DNA from: Collinsella sp.
GTDB lineage: Bacteria; Actinomycetota; Coriobacteriia; Coriobacteriales; Coriobacteriaceae
Direction of reading: 5' to 3'
Assembly: GCA_019419585.1 (NCBI GenBank)
Contig: DXZQ01000027.1
Location: 1-38,058 of the forward strand
Length of the DNA: 38,058 nt
This document shows, one piece after another, positions 32,448 to 38,058 of the stretch. The number at the start of each line of letters is the position of its first letter. Position 1 is the stretch's first letter. The notes beneath the pieces were generated by a model, which saw only the letters and a list, made by a program, of their open reading frames with translations, had not been told where the DNA came from and ran no database searches. The position numbers were made by a program, and so were the translations under genes.

Positions 32448-34157
32448 ATGGGAATGTATCAGGGAGTCAACGCTTCCGAGGGCATCGGTATCGGCACCGT
32501 CATGGTCGCCGTCGATCCCGACTTGACGTTTGAGCCGCACGAGGTTGCTGATTCGGCAGCAGAGAAGGAGCGCTATCAGTCCGCTCTTTCGGTCTTCTGC
32601 GAGAAGACCCAGGCTCAGGCCGACCACATGAAGGAGACGGTGGGCGAGGCCGAGGCCGAGATCATGAGCGGACACATTGTCCTGGCTCAGGACCCGGGCA
32701 TGACCGACGCCATCAACGCCGCCATTGACGGTGGCACCTGCGCTGAGCAGGCGCTCATGGACACCTCGACCATGTTCGAGAACATGTTCCTGTCCATGGA
32801 CGACGAGATGTTCCGTCTGCGCGCCGCCGACATCGCCGACATCCGCACCGGTATTCTGGCCGAGCTGCTGGGCAAGGAGGTCGTCGACCTCTCCGTCCTG
32901 CCCGAGAACACCGTCGTTGTCGTGCACGACCTCACGCCGTCCATGACCGCCACGATCGATAAGGCCCACGTTGCCGGTATCGTCACCGAGACCGGTGGCC
33001 GCACGTCGCACTCCGCGATTATTGCGCGCGCCCTCGAGATCCCGGCTGTCCTTTCGGTTTCCAACAGCTGCACCGCGCTGCGCAATGGTATGACCGTTGT
33101 CGTCGACGGCGGCAAGGGTATCGTTGAGGCCGATCCCGACGAGGAGACGCTCGCTGCCTACACCGCCAAGGCCGAGGCCTTCGCTGCCGAGAAGGCAGCC
33201 CTCGAGGCCTTCCGTGGCAAGCCGTCCGTGACTGCCGACGGCATCAAGAAGATCATCGCTTGCAACATCGGTAACCCCGATGACGTGCCCAACGCGCTCG
33301 ATCACGACGCCGAGGCCATCGGTCTGTTCCGCTCCGAGTTCCTGTTCATGGACTCTGCTGAGCTTCCTTCCGAGGAGGAGCAGTTCAACGCCTACCGTAA
33401 GGTCGCCAGCGCGCTCAAGGGTGCTCCGGTCATCATCCGCACGCTCGATGTGGGCGGCGACAAGGAGATTCCGTATCTGCACATGGTCAAGGAAGATAAC
33501 CCCTTCATGGGCTTCCGCGCCGTGCGTTACTGCCTGGCCAATCCCGACCAGTACAAGGTGCAGCTCCGCGCTCTGCTGCGCGCTAGCGCCTTCGGTGACG
33601 TCAAGATCATGATCCCGCTTGTCACCTGCGTCGAGGAGGTCTTGGCTGTCAAGGAGCTCGTTGAGCAGTGCAAGGCCGAGCTGACCGAAGAGGGTCGCAA
33701 GTTCAACGAGAACATCGAGGTCGGCATTATGGTCGAGACGCCCGCCGCTTCGCTGCTCGCAGACCGTCTGGCCGAGGTCGCCGACTTCTTCTCTATCGGC
33801 ACCAACGACCTGATCGGCTACACCATGTGCGCCGACCGTGGCAACGATACCATCTCTAACCTGTACCAGGTGTACTATCCCGCCGTGCTCCGCTCGCTCA
33901 AGAACATCATCGAGAGCGGCGTTAAGGCCGGCATCATGGTCGGTATGTGCGGCGAGGCCGCTGCCGATCCGCTGCTCGAGCCGCTGCTGATCAGCTGGGG
34001 CCTGGAGGAGTTCTCGATGAGCGCTCCGTCGATCCTACGCGCCCGCAAGACCATCAGCCAGTGGACCAAGGCCGAGTGCGACGAGCTCGCCGAGAAGGCG
34101 CTCGCCTGCAACACCGCCGCCGAGGTCAAGGCACTGCTCGAGTCCGCAGCTCGCTAA
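32448..34157 (+). CDS. ptsI: PTS enzyme I (phosphoenolpyruvate-protein phosphotransferase)
   Basis: Enzyme I takes phosphate from PEP and passes it to HPr. The 569-aa protein has the swivelling phosphohistidine domain with GGRTSHSAI (His188 from this start) and the PEP-binding barrel with LDVGGDKEIPYL, FSIGTNDL and VGMCGEAA (active-site Cys). ATG 32448 follows GGAGAGAGG; ATG 32454 is a close alternative. A hairpin but no T-run separates it from the next kinase gene, so the two are probably cotranscribed. Confidence 0.96.
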   Translation: MGMYQGVNASEGIGIGTVMVAVDPDLTFEPHEVADSAAEKERYQSALSVFCEKTQAQADHMKETVGEAEAEIMSGHIVLAQDPGMTDAINAAIDGGTCAEQALMDTSTMFENMFLSMDDEMFRLRAADIADIRTGILAELLGKEVVDLSVLPENTVVVVHDLTPSMTATIDKAHVAGIVTETGGRTSHSAIIARALEIPAVLSVSNSCTALRNGMTVVVDGGKGIVEADPDEETLAAYTAKAEAFAAEKAALEAFRGKPSVTADGIKKIIACNIGNPDDVPNALDHDAEAIGLFRSEFLFMDSAELPSEEEQFNAYRKVASALKGAPVIIRTLDVGGDKEIPYLHMVKEDNPFMGFRAVRYCLANPDQYKVQLRALLRASAFGDVKIMIPLVTCVEEVLAVKELVEQCKAELTEEGRKFNENIEVGIMVETPAASLLADRLAEVADFFSIGTNDLIGYTMCADRGNDTISNLYQVYYPAVLRSLKNIIESGVKAGIMVGMCGEAAADPLLEPLLISWGLEEFSMSAPSILRARKTISQWTKAECDELAEKALACNTAAEVKALLESAAR

Positions 34158-34174
34158 TTTGGTATCAGAGGTAA

Positions 34175-34204
34175 CCGCGTGGTTGGAATGGGCCGGCCAC
34201 GCGG
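34175..34204 (+). other. Hairpin between ptsI and fruK without T-run
   Basis: CCGCGTGG (34175-34182) pairs with CCACGCGG (34197-34204) around a 14-nt loop. No T-run follows, so it looks like an mRNA-processing or stability element rather than a terminator. Confidence 0.5.
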
Positions 34205-34231
34205 CCCTCACATATACAGGGGGTACTGTAA

Positions 34232-35164
34232 ATGTTCTACACGCTAACCGCTAACCCGGCTGTCGACATGACGGTTTCGAGCTCTCCGCTCGAGCCCGAC
34301 GAGAACGTCCGCACCGGTTCGGCCAGCTACACGGCTAACGGCAAGGGCCTCGACGTGTCCTTCGCCTTTAAGAAGATGGGCGTCGACACCGTCGCGCTCG
34401 GCTTCTTCGCTGGCTTTACGGGCAAGTTTATCGTCGAGGAGGTCATGAACCTGGGCTGCTTGTGCCGCCCGGTCTGGACCGACGGTATCACGCGCATCAA
34501 CACCTACGTCAACGATGGCCAGCATGAGTACGGCATCCTGAACCCCGGCGCCCCGATCACGCCGCAGCACCAGGAGGAGCTCTACAACATCCTGGACACC
34601 GCTGGCGATCTTGAGTGCCTGATCGTCTCCGGCTCCGTGCCTCCCAAAGCCACGCCCGACTTCCTGGCTCAGGTCATGGAGCACGCTCAGGCTCGTGGCG
34701 CCGACGTCGTCCTGGACCTGTCCTCCGACAAGCTCAAGGAGCTCGCTCACAAGAAGCCGCTGCTCATCAAGCCGAACCATCACGAGATGAAGGCCATCTT
34801 CGGCGTGCCGGTCGACACCGACGACGAGGTTCGCGTTGCCATGAAGATGGCTCACGATGCTGGCGTTCAGAACGTGCTGCTCACCCGTGGTAGCCGCGGC
34901 GACGCTTACTTCTCCAACGGCGAGGACATCTGGTACGCCAAGCGTGAGTTCAACATCAAGCTGGTTTCTTCCGTCTGCGCCGGCGACTGCACCCTCGCTG
35001 CGTTCCTGCACAAGTGGTACAGGGATCGCGACAACGTCGAGGAGGCCATGAAGCTCGCTATGGCCACCGGCGCCAACGTTGCCGAGTCCGTCGGCATCGG
35101 CGACTTCGGTCACGTCGACGAGTACAGCAAGCGCGTTGCTGTCCGCAAACTCGATCGTAAGTAA
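34232..35164 (+). CDS. fruK: 1-phosphofructokinase-type PfkB kinase, copy 1
   Basis: This 310-aa PfkB-family kinase should convert fructose 1-phosphate to fructose 1,6-bisphosphate. It has the N-terminal YTLTANPAVDMTV block, LIVSGSVPP, LLIKPNHHEM and the catalytic region VCAGDCTLAAF. Two departures from the family are visible: NGKGLD instead of GGKGIN-type near residue 35, and CAGDC where GAGDS is usual at the anion hole. The catalytic Asp is kept. A GGGGG-containing ribosome-binding site lies upstream. It is followed by a strong terminator and a second paralogue. Confidence 0.88.
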   Translation: MFYTLTANPAVDMTVSSSPLEPDENVRTGSASYTANGKGLDVSFAFKKMGVDTVALGFFAGFTGKFIVEEVMNLGCLCRPVWTDGITRINTYVNDGQHEYGILNPGAPITPQHQEELYNILDTAGDLECLIVSGSVPPKATPDFLAQVMEHAQARGADVVLDLSSDKLKELAHKKPLLIKPNHHEMKAIFGVPVDTDDEVRVAMKMAHDAGVQNVLLTRGSRGDAYFSNGEDIWYAKREFNIKLVSSVCAGDCTLAAFLHKWYRDRDNVEEAMKLAMATGANVAESVGIGDFGHVDEYSKRVAVRKLDRK

Positions 35165-35191
35165 GCGAAACGCGACATATTCGTGCGCATG

Positions 35192-35226
35192 CGGCGCTCC
35201 GGTTTCGGCCGGGGCGCCGTTTTTTT
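35192..35226 (+). terminator. Rho-independent terminator after the first kinase gene
   Basis: CGGCGCTCCGG (35192-35202) pairs with CCGGGGCGCCG (35209-35219, one T-G pair) and is followed by seven T. Confidence 0.88.
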
Positions 35227-35308
35227 GTCCCACTCGAACCTCGGAGCCGCGCTTCACGCGTTCCACACCGTTCACCGAGTTGTTGTAGCCTTTTGCCGAA
35301 ACGTGGAA

Positions 35309-35340
35309 TATACTTTCATTAACACGTTGCTTCGTGAAAG
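35309..35340 (+). promoter_or_regulatory. Candidate promoter -10 and operator before the second kinase gene
   Basis: TATACT (35309-35314) overlaps CTTTCA (35313-35318). A facing TGAAAG (35335-35340) overlaps the ribosome-binding site of the kinase gene. The CTTTCA-16-TGAAAG layout echoes CTTTCA-17-TGAAAG at 29384-29412 before fruA. No good -35 is seen, which would fit an activated or tightly controlled promoter. Confidence 0.5.
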
Positions 35341-35348
35341 GAACATTC

Positions 35349-36281
35349 ATGATTTACACGCTTACTGCAAATCCCGCTATTGACTACAACATCTCCTGCG
35401 ATGGCCTGTCCGCCAACACCGTCACCCGCACCCGTAACGCTGTCTACACCCCCAACGGCAAGGGTCTCAACGTCTCTTTTACGCTCGACCACTACGGCGT
35501 CGACACCACGATCCTGGGCTTCTTCGCCGGCTTCTCGGGAGAGTTCATCGTTAAGGGCGCCGAAGCCCTTGGCGTGCCCGTCAAGCCCGTGTGGACTGAC
35601 GGCATCACGCGTGTCAACGTGTTCCTCAACGCCGGTCCCGACACCGAGTACAACATGGTCAATGCTGGTGCCGCAATCAACGCTGCCAACGAGCAGGAGA
35701 TGTTTGAGCTCATCGATTCACTCGACGACATGACCTGCCTTGTCATTAGCGGCTCGCTGCCCCCCAACACCTCCGAGGGCTTCCTGGCCGAGGTCCTGCG
35801 TCGCGTGAAGGCGAAGGGCGCCGAGTTCGTGCTCGATATCTCGAGCCATCAGTTGGCCGACCTCATTGCCATGGAGCCGTTGCTCATTAAGCCCAACGAC
35901 GACGAGCTGCTCGACATCTTTGGCATTAAGGTGAGCGGCGGCGACGATGAGTCCGTCAAGGCTGCCATGGCCGAGCTGCATGCCAAGGGCGCCAAGAACG
36001 TGCTGTTGACCCTGGGTGGCGCCGGCGCGTACTTCTCCAACGGCGAGCACATCTGGTTTGCCAACCGTACCTTTGAGGTCAAGCTGCTGTCGACCGTTTG
36101 CGCCGGTGACTCTTCGCTGGCCGCCTTCCTGTCCGTGTGGCACGACGCTCCCGAGCGCGTCGAGGACGCCCTGCGCCTCTCGATGGCCACCGGCGCCAAC
36201 GTGGTCGAGTGCCCGGGTCTGGGCGATTTTGCTAAGGTCGATGAGTATCAGAAGGGCATCGCCATCCGTCAGGTATGCTAA
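35349..36281 (+). CDS. 1-phosphofructokinase-type PfkB kinase, copy 2
   Basis: This 310-aa paralogue is collinear with the preceding kinase (YTLTANPAIDYN, GFFAGFSGEFIV, VISGSLPP, LLIKPNDDEL, VCAGDSSLAAF). It keeps NGKGLN and AGDS, so it is closer to the family consensus than copy 1 but shares the unusual Cys before AGD. It may be the main FruK or may act on a related phosphosugar such as tagatose phosphate. ATG 35349 follows AAAGGAA. It has its own promoter region and terminator. Confidence 0.87.
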   Translation: MIYTLTANPAIDYNISCDGLSANTVTRTRNAVYTPNGKGLNVSFTLDHYGVDTTILGFFAGFSGEFIVKGAEALGVPVKPVWTDGITRVNVFLNAGPDTEYNMVNAGAAINAANEQEMFELIDSLDDMTCLVISGSLPPNTSEGFLAEVLRRVKAKGAEFVLDISSHQLADLIAMEPLLIKPNDDELLDIFGIKVSGGDDESVKAAMAELHAKGAKNVLLTLGGAGAYFSNGEHIWFANRTFEVKLLSTVCAGDSSLAAFLSVWHDAPERVEDALRLSMATGANVVECPGLGDFAKVDEYQKGIAIRQVC

Positions 36282-36315
36282 CGCAGCGCACGGACCTTGC
36301 ATCTTTGCTTTGTAG

Positions 36316-36351
36316 AGCACCCGTCTCGGATTGCCGAGGCGGGTGCTTTTT
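36316..36351 (+). terminator. Rho-independent terminator after the second kinase gene
   Basis: AGCACCCGTCTCGG (36316-36329) pairs with CCGAGGCGGGTGCT (36334-36347, one T-G pair) around ATTG, followed by TTTTT. Confidence 0.88.
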
Positions 36352-36482
36352 CATGTTTGTAGTCGATGCCTTGGGATCCAATCGTGCTTGAAGCGCGTTC
36401 GCGTGTGCGCCCGCTCTCATTTCTTGCTAGACTTCTTGGAAACCATCAATCGATATGCCCGCAATTGCAGGAGGCCACAGGA

Positions 36483-37874
36483 ATGTGCAATGTTTCGCTC
36501 AACGCTACGCAGCCGTCAGGCGCCTCTCTGTGCGTGTTGCGAGCCCTCGAGGATGCCGGTCTTGAGGCCTGGTACGTGGGCGGTTGGGTACGTGACGCCC
36601 TGATGGGACGTCCCAGCCACGATGTCGACATGTGCTGTAGCGGCCTGTGGCAGGAGTCCAAGGCGGCACTCGAGGCCGCCGGTATTGCCGTAGTTGAGTC
36701 GGGCATTAAATTTGGCGGCATTACGGCTATTTGCGATGGCGAGCGCATTGAGGTCACCACCTATCGCCTGGACGGCTTCTATACCGACGGTCGTCATCCT
36801 CAGAGTGTGGAGCGCGCCGCTTCGCTTGAGGACGATCTGGCGCGCCGCGACTTTACCGTCAATGCCATGGCGTGGCATCCCGAGCGCGGCCTTGTCGACC
36901 GCTACGATGGCCAGGGCGACCTAGACCGCAAGCTGATTCGCGCCGTCGGTGATCCTAAGCGCCGCTTTAACGAGGATGCCCTGCGCATGTTGCGCGCGGT
37001 GCGCTTTGCCTGCCGCCTAGACTTTGTGATTGAGCCCAAGACCAAGTGTGCCCTTGCCGAGTGCGCGCCGCTGCTCGATGCCGTGGCGCGCGAGCGCGTG
37101 GGTATTGAGCTTGAGGGCATCCTTTCGACCGGCCACGGGGGAGACGCCATGCTGCGCTACCCCGAGCTCATCTGCGCCGCCGTGCCCGAGTTGGCAGCGG
37201 GTCGCGGGTTTGATCAGCGCAGCGTCTATCATGCGTTTAACGTTTACGAGCATATCGCCCGTGTGCTGACGGTGGCGGGGGAGTTGGCGCTGTGCGACGG
37301 CTTTACACCCTCAATGAGCCTAATGTGGGCGGCGTTTTTGCACGACGTTTCCAAGCCCGATTGCTTTACGGTCGACCATGCGGGCGGCGGCCACTTTTAC
37401 GGTCACCCCGAGCTCGGGGCCAAGAAGGCGCGCGCCATCATGGATCGCTTGGCGCTTTCGCACGACTTGGTCCGCGACGTGTGCCTGCTCATTAAGTACC
37501 ACGACAAGCCGCTGCGCCCCGAGCGCTCCTGCTTGCTCAATATGATGCGCTTGCTTTCGGGCGAGGGCGTCGATACGCCGCGCCTGATGGACGAGCTTAT
37601 GGACCTTAAGCGTGCCGACACGCTGGGCAAGGCGCCGTCGTGCTTCTATTACGTCGAGACGATCGAAGAGATGCGCTCACTCGCCCATGATTTGTTGGAG
37701 GCGGGGGAGCCCTATTCGCTCAAGATGCTTGCTATCAACGGCGGCGACTTGATTCGTGCCGGTGTGAAGCCGGGGCCCGAGCTAGGCCAGCTACTCAACG
37801 CCGCCCTCGAAGCCGTTATCGAGGACAACATCCCCAACGATCGCGAAACCCTTTTGGTTCATCTCAACTTGAAT
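36483..37874 (+). CDS. cca: CCA tRNA nucleotidyltransferase with HD domain
   Basis: This 463-464-aa class II nucleotidyltransferase adds or repairs the CCA end of tRNAs. The N-terminal catalytic head has GGWVRDAL (33-40) and the metal-binding Asp47/Asp49 (HDVDM), followed by RRDFTVNAMA and the RNA-binding neck. An HD domain follows, with His287-Asp288 in FLHDVSK, as in bacterial Cca proteins with phosphohydrolase domains. A poly(A) polymerase cannot be fully excluded. ATG 36483 is chosen by GCAGGAGG upstream; the frame is open to 36366 without a site. The stop codon ends at 37877. A tRNA gene follows downstream. Confidence 0.9.
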
Positions 37875-37941
37875 TAGCTAATTAGTTGACCTGCGCGTTC
37901 CATAACCTGTCGACAATTTTTCGGCAATTTGGAATTTCTTC

Positions 37942-37970
37942 TTGCGCTGATGTTTTTTGTCCCGTAATAT
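37942..37970 (+). promoter_or_regulatory. Promoter of the tRNA-Glu gene
   Basis: TTGCGC (37942-37947) and TAATAT (37965-37970) are spaced exactly 17 bp, 35 bases before the tRNA. Confidence 0.75.
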
Positions 37971-38004
37971 ATTTCCTCGCAGCACGGCAGTGCAGATGTC
38001 ATGT

Positions 38005-38058
38005 GGCCCGTTCGTCTAGCGGTTTAGGACGCCGCCCTCTCAAGGCGGAGATCACCAG
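38005..38058 (+). tRNA. tRNA-Glu (anticodon CTC), 3' end outside window
   Basis: The 5' acceptor strand GGCCCGT (38005-38011) is followed by T8-C9, a D-arm beginning GTCTAG, and the anticodon stem CCGCC/GGCGG (38032-38036/38044-38048). The loop CTCTCAA has CTC at 38039-38041, which reads GAG. The T-arm and 3' acceptor strand lie beyond the window. Confidence 0.9.

Overview
This is a GC-rich, densely packed bacterial window. Gene order, GC-biased codon use, a T-box in front of ileS and family assignments all suggest an actinobacterium of the Coriobacteriia type (Collinsella-like). That placement is my inference; nothing in the window names the organism. Most genes lie on the plus strand in tightly overlapping runs. 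I see no insertion sequence, phage gene or CRISPR array. The left edge (about 1-120) is AT-rich and holds the start of a gene unlike its neighbours.

Layout. 1-76: start of a minus-strand S51-peptidase-like gene. 77-1668: stacked minus-strand terminators and a glycerol-dehydrogenase-type enzyme. 1815-4956: ileS under an isoleucine T-box. 4957-5329: a hairpin at the ileS stop codon, a 98-bp nested palindrome and a terminator. 5330-6942: lspA and an RluA-type pseudouridine synthase. 7025-11513: a membrane glycosyltransferase, an orphan A24 prepilin peptidase, a dGTPase-like HD hydrolase and rarA. 11609-14768: an overlapping set of DUF948-like membrane protein, RsbW-like anti-sigma, SigB/F/G-type sigma factor and AI-2E family transporter. 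A small minus-strand membrane protein follows. 15213-21840: alaS, ruvX, mltG, a YqeG-type phosphatase, aroK and an AroB-like protein that has lost its catalytic residues. 21972-28359: a Xaa-Pro peptidase, efp, an Asp23-family gene, nusB, xseB, tlyA, nadK and recN. 28419-36281: an RpiR-type regulator and a complete fructose PTS (EIIBCA, HPr, EI) with two 1-phosphofructokinase-type kinases. A 204-bp nested palindrome lies between EII and HPr. 36483-37877: cca. 38005-38058: the 5' part of tRNA-Glu(CTC).

How the genes work together. The fructose block is self-contained: EI and HPr pass phosphate to the EIIBCA permease, and the resulting fructose 1-phosphate feeds the two PfkB kinases. The RpiR-type protein, transcribed away from the permease gene, is the natural candidate regulator, and the hexamers TGAAAG/CTTTCA recur before fruA and before the second kinase. 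The central blocks are informational housekeeping genes (tRNA charging, termination control, recombination and repair, EF-P). The aroK-aroB-peptidase-efp-nusB order matches a known actinobacterial synteny.

The most notable observations are the AroB-like protein without metal ligands, the anti-sigma protein with a broken ATP-binding N-box beside its sigma factor, two nested palindromic intergenic elements, and the shared hexamer arrangement in the fructose locus.
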